A stretch of 64,000 nt of DNA from Phlebotomus papatasi (lineage: Eukaryota > Arthropoda > Insecta > Diptera > Psychodidae): contig NC_077222.1 of the NCBI RefSeq assembly GCF_024763615.1, forward strand, positions 95,513,417 through 95,577,416, read 5' to 3'. The notes beneath the pieces are model-generated. The model made no database searches. It was not told where the DNA came from and saw only the letters and a program-made list of their open reading frames with translations. This document shows positions 21,051 through 33,885 of the stretch, in pieces; the first letter of the stretch is position 1, and each line of letters starts with the position of its first letter. The translations under genes and the position numbers were made by a program.

Positions 21051-21212
21051 TAAGCGGTCTTTAGACTAGAGGTTTAACTCAGTTCCCAAAGGTCTCAAAA
21101 TCCAAAATAGCGAGCAATTTAATTGCGTTTTGATAATTTAATAGGTCATTTATCTTAAATAATCCAATCCAAAGTTAAGCCATACGGCTAAGCCTTAGGT
21201 CTGAAGTCCGTA
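21051..21212. mobile_element. AGACTAGAGG-family MITE
   Basis: The left end is TAAGCGGTCTTTAGACTAGA then GGTTTAACTCAGTTC. The right end is AAGCCATACGGCTAAGCCTT then AGGTCTGAAGTCCGTA. The ends pair as imperfect inverted repeats (CGGTCTTCAGAC). Other copies lie at 25302-25503, 34101-34307, 50466-50621 and 53984-54198, with fragments near 13090, 25690, 53740 and 54200-54380. Confidence 0.75.
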
Positions 21213-21213
21213 T

Positions 21214-21414
21214 TACCGTAGATGCGGATGACTTTGCACTCAGGGAATAACTTTGCATTCCTGCTTTTCGTAAGCTTTTCTTGAATTCTAACAGTTAAAG
21301 ATGATCTTAAGACCATCGTTAAGTGGCCTTATGATCACTGGAACATCCTTATGTTTTAGAATTAAAGCAAAGCTTGCGAAAAGTAAAGGTGCAAAGTCAT
21401 CCGCATCTACGATA
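21214..21414. mobile_element. Foldback element (TACCGTAGATG family), intact copy
   Basis: TACCGTAGATGCGGATGACT continuing TTGCAC at the left pairs with GTGCAAAGTCATCCGCATCT continuing ACGATA at the right. CTGCTTTTCGTAAGCTTT pairs with AAGCTTGCGAAAAGTA inside. It adjoins the MITE at 21051-21212. Confidence 0.8.
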
Positions 21415-22029
21415 TATCCAGACCGTACACCATTTTTTGCATCAGATGTTTAGTTTTTAGCTTCGAACGACCATTGCTCCTACTTTTCCGTCTTCACTAA
21501 AGCAAAATTAAACTGCAAAACAGTCTTCAGACTGAAGACTTATCCCAGTTGCCAGAGGTTTTGAATTTTTAAACAGTTAATAAATTGCCCAAACCAGTTA
21601 TAATTTTTTAAAAATCTGATAGGTCATTTGCCAGATTGAATTATTAAGGGCAAAGTATTAACAGTCATGAGGTAATTTATAGCACTTCAATCTGCTTTAT
21701 TACGGAGGTCTTGTAAATGAAAGAAATTACAATTGAAATATTTTTAAAGGAAATTTACTTCTCTGCAACTTTATCGCAAAACACTTTCCTATGCTTATCA
21801 AGTCAATTTCTGAAAGTTGTTCTTTTAGGAAAATTCACTTCGCTGATTGGGCTTTTATTTCGATTCTTTTACTGTCCATATTGCTTGTTCAAATCCCTTA
21901 AAATTAGATGTTTAACGAGGTTCATGAAGGGACTAACTAATAAATAATTTAAAGCACCGGTTTCTTTTATTTTAAAAGATATCTAATTTTAAAATTTTCA
22001 GCTTTTCACGTTTTGCCTTATTCTGTTCA

Positions 22030-22468
22030 GAAAAAAAAAATATTTCTTAAAATTGTTCGCAAATATTCTTGAATTCCTGGGGACTTACGGATTGCTCGTT
22101 AATCGTATAACCCACAAACAAGTTCGTAAAAGTTTGTACTTTTTTCACAAATATTGTTCGTAAAATGATCGTTTGACAAGCGTTTTTTTTTATTTTACAA
22201 ATATTTGTTCGTATATTTTTGTTTTTTTGACAAAAATTTACGAACAAATGACAAAATTTGAAGAACTTTTTTGAGCGTTTACGAACATTTACGAACAAAT
22301 GTATGTAAAAGTACAAAAAATGCTTGTCAAATGATCATTTTACGAACAATGTGAAAAAGTACAAACTTTTACGAACTTGTTTGAGGGTTATACGATTTAC
22401 GAGCATTTCGTTAAGTCCTCCATAGGAATTCACAAACATTTACGAACAATTTCATGAAATATTTTTTT
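22030..22468. repeat. Foldback element rich in TTTACGAACA, copy B
   Basis: It is a nearly symmetrical ~440-bp palindrome. AAATATTTCTTAAAATTGTT at the left pairs with AACAATTTCATGAAATATTT at the right, and TTGTTCGTAAAATGATCGTT with AATGATCATTTTACGAACAA. TTTACGAACA and its complement occur many times. Confidence 0.8.
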
Positions 22469-22654
22469 CTTTGTTCTGTAACTTAATCACTTGACGAGCA
22501 TTTTTTATTCTTTCAAAAATATTTGTTTTTAGTATAATTTTATTTGTCAATCTTTTACAAACGTGTTCACACTCGGGGCACTCTGACAAGAATAATCAAC
22601 TAGCACCTTTCGCGCCGAACTTACAAATCACTAATTCAATTTAAAAATGAATCG

Positions 22655-22905
22655 TAAATTTATTACTACAGTTTGTATTTGTCCATTGTTGTTTGTCTGA
22701 CAAAACTTTACGAACAAATGACAAAATTTTACGAACATTTCTTGTGTGTTTACGAACAATAACGGAAAATGATCACCTTACGAACATTGTGACAAAAGTA
22801 CAAACATTTACGAACTTTTTAGTGGATTATACGCTTTACGGGCATTTCGTAAGTCCCCAATAGCAACTTACAAAACATTTACGAACAATTTGACGATTTT
22901 TTTTT
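22655..22905. repeat. Foldback element rich in TTTACGAACA, partial copy C
   Basis: It matches the right half of copy B: TTTACGAACAAATGACAAAA, GAAAATGATCACCTTACGAA, GTACAAACATTTACGAACTT, ATTTCGTAAGTCC. The left half is missing or strongly decayed. Confidence 0.65.
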
Positions 22906-24732
22906 AAATTAGGTTTTTCTCTATTTTATCGGGGACATTGCTGTAAGACGGCAGCAGACGCAGAGCGGGAATTTAAATTGCAAATTGAAATTCTAATGTA
23001 ATGATATAAACCAAATATTTTGCAATCAGGCTTACATTTGTTTATTAGAAAATCCCAGCTACTATAAGCTTATCAGGGCTTAACTCCAGTGTTTGTTAAG
23101 CATTTTTTACACAATTTTCGGCAGTTGCATGTAATGCCTTAAACTCCAGTGCATTGTATTCAAGAGAAGGTGAATAATTTCTATACTAATATATACAATG
23201 TGTAAGAATTGCAAAAGAGCCCATGCTGGGGCTTTTGGGTTACCTTTTTTTTACTTCAGAAAAGATATAAACTTCCCTTACAAGAATCCTTTTAGAGAGA
23301 GAATATGGGATAGGTGTATTGGACTCAGAGAATATTTGGGAGTATGGCAATGAAGTAAATTGCGTGGGTATTTGTGTACAAAAGCCCTCTGAAAAATACA
23401 TTTTTCTACCTGTCAAAATTGCCAGCTATAAGCATTCAATCCATCCAGCATCCCAGCACTTGCCTGTCATGCTGACGATGATGCCATGAGCAGTAGTCCG
23501 GAGGAACGAATATATATGAATAGGGCAAAGAGCAGAGTGATCCCAAACGAATGAACAAAGGGAATCCATACACAAGTGTGTGTTGGACCAAAAAAAACGC
23601 ATTTTGCTGACAATTTATTGAATGATCCAAGCGATGAGAAATTATGTCTATTGCAATTTGGAACTCTTGGTTGTTGTGCATCGGAAAGCTTCAAAAAGTT
23701 TTTTTTCTGTAGCTCTTTGAGATCGATTGCATTGAATTTTATAAAACAAAGTAACGAATTTACTAAAATGTTCTCACTTTGAATCGCTTTTGAAGTCTCT
23801 CTCTCTGCAAATTTAGTATCATAATGTAGTAATCCATTTCATATGCAAACTTGCTAATTTCATCATGTCCCTCAGCATTAGGTTATGCGATATAATGAAG
23901 TTTCTAAGCCGAAAGGGTTGCATTAAACTTGATATAACACTCCCCTTTTGCTAAAACTCCATACAAAAAGTTTGTTAGATCGTTATATGAGAACGATGAG
24001 AACAGAATTACTTTTAGATACTTTATTTAAAGAGATGGATGTTTTTGCCAATTTTCTCCTTTTGAGAAAATTCTTGTTCTGATGACTGAATAAATGGGCG
24101 ATGGAGATGAAGACGAGATATTTTGCATCTTAGCTCGATGGACAACACAATATGCAAATTTTCATCCATCTTTTCCATAACAAGAATATCTGATACACAT
24201 GCAAGTATATTATGTCAATTGTTACTAAATATGTCCATATTTTTGTGAAAGACAACGTCTCAAGATGAACATGGTAATAATTCAATCGTTACTGGATTTT
24301 ACTATTGATTGGATTAAGTCTCACAAAAGAGGTATTGAGTGTAATAATCACTATTCCTTACAATGACTAAAATGTACATATTTTTTTAATGATATATGAA
24401 ACAATTAAATAGCCAGTATAATTTTAAATGTCTTTTTAGAACAATATTATATTGAAGTCGAACTTCTTGAAAAAGTATTTACGAAAATTATGTGGCCACA
24501 CAAAAAAAGTCCTTCGTGAATTACTTTTACTGTAAAATGATATAAACTTTATTTATAGTAATGATTAGCATGCTTGACAATCATCTGATTGAATGAGAAT
24601 TTTGTCACCAATTTGCTCTGGAGGTTTTTAACTAATACTAAGACGGCAGTGGACCCTTATTTTCAGGACATATTTTTATGTCAAAATGTTTTTTAAATGT
24701 TTTATGTTAAAATGCTTTTGCTTTTAAAGGGG

Positions 24733-24816
24733 TATTGTGAGAAATTTTCGTCAAAATGGAGCATTTTGAAGTAAATGATATCAAATTTATCTATTTTTAC
24801 GAAATTTCTCACAATA
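24733..24816. repeat. Short hairpin, 84 bp
   Basis: TATTGTGAGAAATTTTCGTC continuing AAAAT pairs with ATTTTTACGAAATTTCTCAC continuing AATA, with a ~35-base loop. It is probably a minimal foldback element. Confidence 0.55.
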
Positions 24817-24896
24817 TAAGGGAAGTACTCAGGGTTCGTACTATTCTAAGCTTCGCAATATATTTTAAAAACTAGGCACTTTCTCCTGGTTTATAA

Positions 24897-25115
24897 CACT
24901 GAGAGAGAAATCCGAAAAAGTTAAAATAACATTCCGGAAATGTTAATTTTACCCTGCAGTATTGATCCAAAATCGGTATAAATATTACCCTTTTTAAGTG
25001 TATTATGAGTTAAAGTTACCCTTTTTCATGTTAATTTTACCCTTAAAAAGGTGTGAAATTAACATTAAAGTAACGAGGAAAAAATGTTAATCGCACCCTC
25101 TTTTTTTTTCTCAGT
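24897..25115. mobile_element. CACTGAG-ended MITE, copy 2 (inverted relative to copy 1)
   Basis: Starts CACTGAGAGAGAAATCCGAA and ends TTTTTTTTTCTCAGT. It is the reverse complement of most of 17984-18239, including GTTAAAATAACATTCCGGAA and AAGTTACCCTTTTTCATGTT. Confidence 0.75.
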
Positions 25116-25301
25116 AAAGATATGAATGGGATGAGTTACATTTATTCAGAAACATAAGAAAAATTTAGTTATTACGAAGCTTAGGATCGTACGAAACATG
25201 GGCACTTTTCCGTATAGATGAGGTCATAAAAAGCATTTAGTTTCAAAAGCAATATTTAGTATAATAGAATGGAATTGAAATAGAATTTTGGAATGACTAA
25301 T

Positions 25302-25503
25302 GCGGTCTTCAGACTTAAGGTTTAGTAATATGGCTTATTTTCTCTATTTTTTTACCGGACAGGACTTATTTAAAGAATTTGACTTCAAACTGATTATCAA
25401 AAGTAAATGATCGGCTTGATCTTGAAAAGTCACTAAAATTGATTATTATTTAAGATTTAGACTCCTTCGAGAACTGGCCTAAACCGTTAGTTTGAAATCC
25501 GTA
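25302..25503. mobile_element. AGACTAGAGG-family MITE, inverted orientation
   Basis: Left end GCGGTCTTCAGACTTAAGGT then TTAGTAATATGGCTTA. Right end CTTCGAGAACTGGCCTAAAC then CGTTAGTTTGAAATCCGTA. Same family as 21051-21212, turned round. Confidence 0.6.
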
Positions 25504-26257
25504 TAAGAAAAAATATACCCTGCCTTCGAATGTTGCAATTTTCCCTTTTTTTAAAGCAATAATTCTATATGATTGATTAGTATTATTAATTAAGTATTTT
25601 TTTTCATTTTAATTAAATATAAGAACATTTTTACTTCAAATTTACTGCAAATGATTCATCCGATTTAATTTAAAACCGTTAAAATAGCTTGTTGTTTAGA
25701 ATTTTGAACCACTTTCGAACTTGGCTAAACCTCTAGTCTGATTTGAAATCCGTTTAAACAATCGCTTTTTAGAAGGATTTTCCCACTTTTGTGCCACTTT
25801 TAGCAAATTTTGCTTTATCAAGACTACAAAACTGTAGATTTTTTGTTTGGATCTAGGAAATGAGTTTGGTGTCTTAATTGTTCTACTATTTTAGAAGATT
25901 TGTACAAGTAATTTTTAAATATTTGTGAAATTTGAGCTACAAGAAGCTTATATTTTCCCTTTTAAATAATTTCTTAGATTTTTAATAGTTACTACACACT
26001 TATACTTTTTGCTATTTGTCCCGAAAGTTACAATTTTTCTAAGGTTTGTAATGAGTGGTAAAAAATAATGCTGTACAATGTACAACATCCGTACAACATC
26101 AAGTTACGTACAGAAAGTTCGACATTGCGTTTATTTTGATAATATTTTCTTTGATTCTCATCTCTGATCTGACTCCTGGGTAGCAAAATCTTTACTTAGG
26201 CTGTTACACTATATAAATAAATATTTTTTGAAAAAAATTAAATTCAGTAACTGTTAA

Positions 26258-26481
26258 CCCTCTAAAGACGATAGGAACACCGGTGCCACATTTTTTTTCT
26301 GGCCTTCTAAAGTTATGTTTTGCTCTAACTAAGAAGTCAGAAAAGTGATTTTTTCTGAGCCTCATTTTTTGACTCTTTGGTCCTTGAAGACGTGTACATA
26401 TTACGAGTAATTAACAAAATGTTTTTTCAAAGTAAATTTTTGATGGAAATTTCTTCTAGTGTGTGTAGACACCATAAAGGA
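26258..26481. mobile_element. piggyBac-like MITE with CACCGGTG subterminal motif, partial
   Basis: After TTAA (26254-26257) comes CCCTCTAAAGACGATAGGAA then CACCGGTGCCACA. This equals the reverse complement of the right end of the element at 44408-44922. The right boundary is unsure. I place it before the TTAA at 26482. Confidence 0.55.
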
Positions 26482-26564
26482 TTAAGCCTCATGTTTGAGA
26501 ACGGGTCAATAACTTAATTTGTTTGTATGGAGCTTTTTTTTAAAAGCACGTTCCATCTTCAAAA

Positions 26565-26671
26565 TGGATTTAAGCTGAGAGACGACTTGCAAAATAATTA
26601 TTTAGATTATATTCTCATCAGTTTACCACTAAGCTGTCTCTCGATTTAAACCGCAAGTCTGTTTAGAGCAT
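26565..26671. repeat. AAGCCGAGAGACGAC-family palindrome fragment
   Basis: GATTTAAGCTGAGAGACGAC at the left pairs with GCTGTCTCTCGATTTAAACC at the right. Related to the large palindrome at 60198-60472 and to 54465-54570. Confidence 0.5.
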
Positions 26672-29600
26672 AAGAGCTTGAACCCGAAATACTTGCATCA
26701 TTAATTGAGTGCTCTTGTACATAGCCTATTGCATACTCAACAAGTGGCGAATAGTGGTTACTGATATGGCGGTAAAGTGGGTAAAATTTATGATAAAATG
26801 GAAAACTTCGTATGTGCACATAAAACGCGTTATTAAAAAGCTAGAAAAAATCACTATCATTTTGATATCAATGTTTTATAAGTATTTTTATTCAGAACTT
26901 ATAAAATGAAGTTCACATTTTGCAGAAAGTGGGCGAAAAGTGGTTAATTCGCCATAATAAATAATTTTTATCCTTTCAAACGCAAAACTCTTGGGATTTT
27001 GAAATGAAAAGAATATATGGATAATTTAATTCAGATAGAATTTTTGTATAAGGGTTACCAACCACATAAGGTGAAAATGGAAAAATGTCTTGGAAAATTT
27101 TCCGTGAGACGATATATTGAATAGCAGCATCAATTGACTGTATGCGATGGTATGTTAGTGGATGGAATAGAATTTCATCAAGCCATGGGCATGCGCTAAG
27201 ATCGTCAAAAAGTATAATTTGAAATTAAATTTAAACACACAAAAACCACGTATTGAACGTTGGGGATTAGACTGCGCATGCGGTTAAAAAGCAGAACGCA
27301 AAAATAGTATAATTTTGTTAAATTGGATCTCCATGCTAAAATCCAGAAAGTGTGAGTGAGAGATGGTATAGTGAATGAATAAAAGGGGAAGAGATAAGCA
27401 ATTTGTCGTTATGTTTAACTAATTTTATTTTCTCCCTTATGTAGACAAACAATTACTTTCCATTCTGCTAAATTTAATCTTCGCATCTTGATGTGATTTT
27501 ACAGTTGAGAGAGAAGAATGAGGATGTTTTATTGTTAAGTCAATTAAGGTGACTTTTGTTTTAGTATACCTACATGTAGTTATATATGGTAACAATTGAA
27601 ATATTGGTGTAATATACAACATAGTTTTTTTTGTCCATCAGTGTAAATTAATTTGCAGCATAGATATAGAAGAATATTCCTATAAATATTTGTAGGCATT
27701 GAATGTCTCTATGGGGAAGCTTAAAAGAGAGAGAGAGGTGTTAGTATATGTATGTGGGGGGTGAAACTTTATGCTGTGCGGTTCTTTCGCATTGATTTTT
27801 CATTTATTTTATGTCCAGAGAGTGTTAAAGTTTTCATGCACATCTCTCGCACAACTGCCATAAAAATTTATACATCGTCATCATACATAGCATCCCTTCG
27901 AGCATTTATACATTGCATAGAAGGTATACGACATAAGCGCACGATTATAGTACTTTCATACGTATTCAACAATAATGTGGGTGAAAAGGGAGAGAGACAC
28001 CAAGATATTACTTTGGGAAGTAGTACTATACTCTCCTTGTACTTTGTACCAGAAGAATTGCTATATGGTTATTTCGGAATATGGGATTGAATTTATTGGC
28101 AAGGAAGTATATAAGAGACTAGATATTACACTCATACACATTTTCAAGAGGAAGAATGCCTGATGAAGTTTTGTAATACACAAGAGAGAGTCCCTAATAC
28201 TTATGCGCGCGTATTGTTGGGGATTAATTCTTAAAGGGGAAAATGAATGTTGGAGAGAATGGTTTAGGATAAACTATTGAGTTAATCAGGACAAAAAGCA
28301 AAGGAATTTTCAAAATGAAAAGGACTAAATTAAGAGTATACAGTATGAGAATGAGAAAGAGAGATCATAAAAGTAGAAAATTGCAAACAGGGGTAGATTT
28401 TACTATCCAGTAGGGGTTTCAAATGGGAGCTTTACAGAATGGTAAAGTGTATGAAATTATGCATGAGGGAAATGAAAACCCCCCTGTGCTATTGCCACCA
28501 TCTGATATATGTTAATACCGTATACAAACATTTGCTTCATGTGTTATCATTGGAAATATAGGAAAATCTACCCAGTTAAATATATAGGGGAATATATTAA
28601 AATCCTACTTTGGTTCGCTATCAATCTAGAAAAGTAACCCTCTCTTGTATGAAATGCAAATTAGCAAAATAACTAGTATCAATGCAAGTTGAAACTATAA
28701 TTTATGTTTTTCTTATGTATTTACTTAGCGTTAGTACTGAAAAAATTATACTTTTTATTGCAAAAATTCTCAAGAGACAGCAGTATATCACGATCATTCC
28801 CGATAATTGTAATATACTCAAAAGAGATTTAATCACACAACAAAATCTTTGAGGGGTACAAATAAGAAACCACTTACCACTTTGACACATTACTCATTGA
28901 GGGAGTCGTATTTACACCCTAAGATTTATTAAAAAAAATAAGAATTTGCATTTTAAAAAAATGTGTTTATGATTTACAGCCTACACGGTTATAGAGATTG
29001 ATTTACGGTTTCGAGATATTCTTCACAAATTGATTCTTTGAACAATAAGGTTTTAATAACTTTTTTTTAATATTATTTTTAAGAACCTTGTAAATCGTAA
29101 TCATTTAATGAATTTGTAAGAAAAATAACCATACAAATAGTCTGCTTTCTGTAGAGGAAATTCTTTATGGAATCTTTAAATAAGATCTAGTTCACGATTG
29201 GAAAAATGTGCTGATATTCAGAAATAAAATTTATGCAGTATTCTTCAATAGTTTCTATGAAATATACTTTTACAGATATTCAAGAGCCCACAGAAATATA
29301 TTCTTTTCAAAATTTGAAAGTTTGAGCCTCTGCATCTAGGTAATTTTTTGACCTAGACCGGAACCTTGAGCTTGACATCAGCTACTACATACTAAAATTT
29401 CAGTCTAATCGTACGAGCTTTAAGTTTTGACAGTTATTCAAAATGGCGGACAGAAACGTCAAATCAATATAGCTGCTCATCCGCTCTATCGTTATCGACT
29501 ACTCCCACGTATGGCGGAACACAAAGAAAAATGGAAAATTCTTAAACAGAAATACCCGGGAATTTAATTTCAAATCCCATCCAATGAATGCCAATGCCCT

Positions 29601-29833
29601 AATTCTAAATCGTTGATCATTTAGTTTTAATTGTAATTTGCAATTCTTAAGCTAATGCTGAATTAAACTCCCGATCTCTTAGCGTCAAGCAGATATGGAT
29701 TCTAGCCCATTTCATTGGCAAACAGTTTCAGAATTTAAACGCCTCAGGGATTCACGTCCAATTTAAGTTCCCGGAGTCTTATAATATTCTTAAATTTAGT
29801 ATCGTATTTTAACATCGTATTTTCTTCAAGTTA

Positions 29834-30174
29834 CAGTAGAGCCTCGCTATAGGCCATATTTGGTTCCAGATTTGACACTTGGGTCGCACTATAGTCCATG
29901 TAATTTTTTAAAATTATCAACGACTTTTAGTATTGAAATTGCTCAACGGCTTCCACTTTCTTTTGCGATTGTGGTACTTGTCCTCGCTCTCTTCATTATG
30001 GATCATAATTACCACAACTACTCAATAAAGTTGGTCAAAAATATTAAAATAATTATATGACAACATTGCATGTCGCGTACTAAAAAACATAACCTAACTT
30101 AAAATCAGTGTTTTGAAATCAACGGTCGATAAATTGTGGACTATAGAGCGATGGCCTATAGCGGGGTTCTACAG
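29834..30174. mobile_element. pogo/Tc1-like MITE, copy 2 (inverted relative to copy 1)
   Basis: Starts CAGTAGAGCCTCGCTATAGG after TA (29832-29833) and ends CTATAGCGGGGTTCTACAG before TA (30175-30176). The interior is the reverse complement of 13184-13522 with scattered differences, for example a changed base in the right end. Confidence 0.85.
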
Positions 30175-30304
30175 TACATTACGACAATTTGAAAAGCTCT
30201 TCAAAAGAATTTTTAAAAATTATTTCATCCTTCAATTAATTTAAATATGAATAACTTTAAATACTTTTTTTGTTTGCTTCACAAGTCTTTTTTTTTCAGA
30301 GTAG

Positions 30305-30448
30305 AGGGAAGTGGGGCATGTTTGAAATAGGACTCAATTTTAAGAAGCTCTTTTTGGTTTGAGAAACAAAATGGTCCAGTTCCATTTAAAAATAGGAGAA
30401 AACCCCATTTTCAAAAGGGCCCCACATTCAAAGGTGCCCTATTTCCCC
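30305..30448. mobile_element. GGGGAA-family MITE (GGGGCACCTTTGAA type)
   Basis: The left end is GAGGGAAGTGGGGCATGTTT then GAAATAGG. The right end is CCCCACATTCAAAGGTGCCC then TATTTCCCC. The ends are inverted repeats. A lone left end of the same type (GGGGGAAGTGGGGCACCTTT) begins at 32982. Confidence 0.65.
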
Positions 30449-31659
30449 ATACTTTTTCAATTTCAAATTAAATTTATTTATAACACAACTGCTTTTTAAC
30501 CAGATGTCTTGAAAACAAATTTAACTGACACAAGGTTTTACAGATATCTATGTCGAGTAATTGCGGCCACCGCTGTCTTATACGGGATTTAGACTGATTT
30601 TTTTTGTATTTTTGTTCCAAAATGTAATGGATTATTTATCTTTAATATTTAATCCTAAGTTATGTTTTTCATTTCATTTTATTAAGGGGTTTTCGTCATT
30701 GTTGGCGATTCCCCTAAGTTATGTTTTTCAAAACTCCTGATAAAGTATTTAGAGAAATTAGTCAATAAGGTGTTGGTGATCAACTTCCAGAGTAAAATTT
30801 TTTTAAAATTAAATCATAATTCTCAGTTTAGCCTCATACACTGCACAATTCAAGTTAAAAGAGCTTTTAAAAGACTTAGTATTTTCGTTAATTTAAAATA
30901 CGATTACAATGGAAGAAAATAAATTTGAAATCGATGATGTATTAAATAAAAACCGTGTGAATTTTATCTTCAAATATAAAAATCTTATATAATAACATTG
31001 CATTACATCTTTGTAGCACTATTTAAAGGCACTCCAGACGAACCCTTAAATAACATATGACCGAGGAGTTTGAAATAATAACCTGGTGGGCATATATGGA
31101 GAAAAAAAATCATATTCACACACTTGAGAATGTAATACAATTTATGAGTTCGCAATGGGATTTTCGTTATAAACATGAGAATGCACTCAGTCGAAAACTC
31201 TTGTTGAAATTTGAACCAATTATTTTTCTGTCGACATGTATTTCTATACAACATATAATATGAGAAGCTATTCCAATGTTGAGAGGAGCTCAAGTAGCAG
31301 TGTAACAAACCTTGTTATATTTGAGAAATGTAAAAATTGTATTTTTATTAAGATTTCAACGACATCCTGCAAATAATGTACTTGAAGCAGGGTAGTCTAA
31401 TTTCTATGAACTAGACTTATCTTAGAAAATTATTCCTTAGTAAATTGATATAGCAATTATCTCTTAAAATATCTTTTCTGAACAATATGCTAAAAGAGTG
31501 ATCTTTTTAAAATCAGAAAAAAAATAGCTTTCGTGAAAAGAACAATAGGTTGTTAAGATGGTAATATCTACCATAAGCCAAAGAATACTTTCATAAAAAA
31601 TAAATAAACAGAGACTGGTAAAATTGTTGAGAACTCATTATGGGGTTGTACCGGTTGTA

Positions 31660-32470
31660 GACTGTAGTTTCAGAGTGAAAGATAGATGAGTTTATCCTTT
31701 TGCTGGGGCAAAATTGCAACACTGTCGGTGTCTCTTGACATAGAGGAGGTTGCTTTTGATAGATATATAGAAAAGGCAGGCATCAGCGAAAAGTCCCGCG
31801 TGCTCAGCATACGGGTCGCTTTTGTATCGATTTTACATTTCGGAACTAATTCAATTTGAAATCTCCCCGAGCACAACTACAAGCATAAGAGACGAAGAGG
31901 CAACATTGGCGGCGGTGGCGACGACATGAGTACGTAAACGTCATGGTACATTAAAAGGCTAGGGTGCGGTTCTAAATTTATTATTTTGTGCGGACGAAGC
32001 ATCGCCGCCCATTTGGGAAAATATAGGGAGCATGTGTACACCTCGGCAAATTGTATCCCCGTATTGGTGTGCCTTGTGAACCTGCAAGGTGGCTGAGGGT
32101 TAACTACCCCTCTTGGTCTGATATGTACGAGACATATTCCGGCACTGTTCCTCTATATATGTAGAGACATTGGGAAAGAAAATTTTTGTGAGGCTGGGCT
32201 TGTGTGGATTTTTGCATTGGATGTGTTTGGAATGGAAAATTAAAAACAAACAAAAGTTTGATCATGATGTGACGAGGAAAACCAATAAGCAATTTGCAAG
32301 AGTTTTCTCTATAATATACGCCCATAGAGAATGCGTCTCTCTAGCTAGGAAGCAATTCTCTTGGTCGTTTACACAAGCTATACTCAAATTCTTTATACAT
32401 CTCGGATGGCCATTCTAGATAGCCCCCATGGATATATTCCGTAAGTTCTGGTTAGACCGGTCCATTTTGT
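31660..32470. other. GC-richer unique stretch inside intron 2
   Basis: In contrast to the AT-rich, repeat-filled surroundings, this part has balanced base composition (for example GGCGGCGGTGGCGACGACAT near 31911) and no repeats matching elsewhere in the window. No frame looks like a protein. It could hold an intronic enhancer or a noncoding RNA. This is inference from composition only. Confidence 0.3.
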
Positions 32471-33602
32471 ATGTCGGAGCTGATGTCTTGTAATTAGATG
32501 TTTATGGATGGATGAATGGGATAAAATTTAAATAAAAAAAAAGTTTCAGTGAAATAAATTGATTATGACCCATGTCGTTTATAATGGGAAATGTAATGTG
32601 GAGCAAATGATGTAGAATTCTTCCTGAAATCGATTTGGATTGCTTGAAAATTGCAGATGGATTCAGTGGGGCCTGGATAAAAAATTAGAAATTTCACGGA
32701 TTTACGTTCGTATATGTTAAAGTTTTCAGGTTAAAGTGATTTTTTTCTCCAATCTAAATGATAGATATTAAAATGGTTTAACATGCTTTTAGAATACTTT
32801 ATTAACCCTTTATTGCCACTTCTAATAAGTCTTCTTGAAGCGTGTGTTTATCAAGCAATTAATGCTAATTAGAAAAAGTCCGAATACTTTAAGATTTTAT
32901 AGGGCTATAAATTATTTTCACATTATATCTAAAATAAACTGAATTGATACTTAAAGAAACGATAAAAAAATCTAAATAAATAGGGGGAAGTGGGGCACCT
33001 TTGAAATTGGTATATTTCTCCTATATTTAAGTTGAACTGAGTCATATTATAATGTAATTTAGCTGTTTAATCTGTGTGTGCAGCTAAATTGTATCACGAT
33101 AATTTGATTATGAGCAATGCAGTTAGGTTAGTTAAAAAATAGGCCCTCCAGGTTGGTTGAACTTCGACCTTGAATAATTCAAGATAGCGATTTTTCCGGT
33201 GATAGGTGTTGAAAGACGAAATGTTCAGCTGGACTATCTCCAAAACATATCCGAATATGATCGAAATTGCCTAGGCCATTTTTGAGACAAGTCAAAGAAA
33301 AAAAAACATGTTTTTGGAAGGATGGAACGGGTGGGGGTATTTGGATAAGTTAGTTCGCTAGAGAATCTTGATTTGTGTGGAGAGTCACCGAAGACCAAAA
33401 GTTAGTATCTCTGACCTTTTGAAAGCCAGGATGGTGAGAAGTTGAAAATTGAATTGTGGAAACTGCTCTTTCGTAGAATTCTAGCAGTTATAGTGATTGT
33501 GATTATATAAGAATCACAGCTAAATAGAAAGACTATAAATGTTTCGTTAAACAATTAATCGGCGAACATCACTTGCAGTTCAGGGATAAGTCTTCGCCCG
33601 GT

Positions 33603-33885
33603 GGCAGCCAAAATTCCGAAAGCCAAAGTCCCGAATGTTCAAAATCCTGATATAGAGATGAAATTATATGGAGGAAAATGTTTAGAATAATTTCCCAAGA
33701 CAGAAGATTTCCCTTTGCCTCCAGTAAGCGCGGGTCTAATAGTGGAACTAGCTATGACACTTTTAAGAATTCAGGATTTTGGCTTTCGGGATTTCGGCCC
33801 ATTCGGGATTTTGGCTTTCGAGATTTTGGCGTTCGGGATCTTGGTTTTGGGAGTTTGGATTTCGGGATTTTGACCGGGACCCGTC
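33603..33885. repeat. Foldback element built of GGGATTTTGGCTTT words, copy 2
   Basis: The right arm, 33773-33885, is a degenerate run of ~13-base words of the type TTCGGGATTTTGGC. The left arm (CCAAAATTCCGAAAGCCAAA then GTCCCGAATG) is complementary. The middle shares TTTAGAATAATTTCCCAA and TTTCCCTTTGCCTCCAGTAA with 17262-17487. The apparent Phe/Gly/Arg-rich frames here are products of the word repeat. Confidence 0.7.

Noticed and set aside
27752..28163. Frames of 112 and 62 codons at 27.8-28.2 kb
   Set aside because: Overlapping in two frames, no homology I recognise, AT-rich codons, no splice or promoter context. Treated as chance.
31003..31308. 101-codon minus-strand frame in intron 2
   Set aside because: No recognisable domain and an opposing frame covers the same bases; composition equals the surrounding intron.
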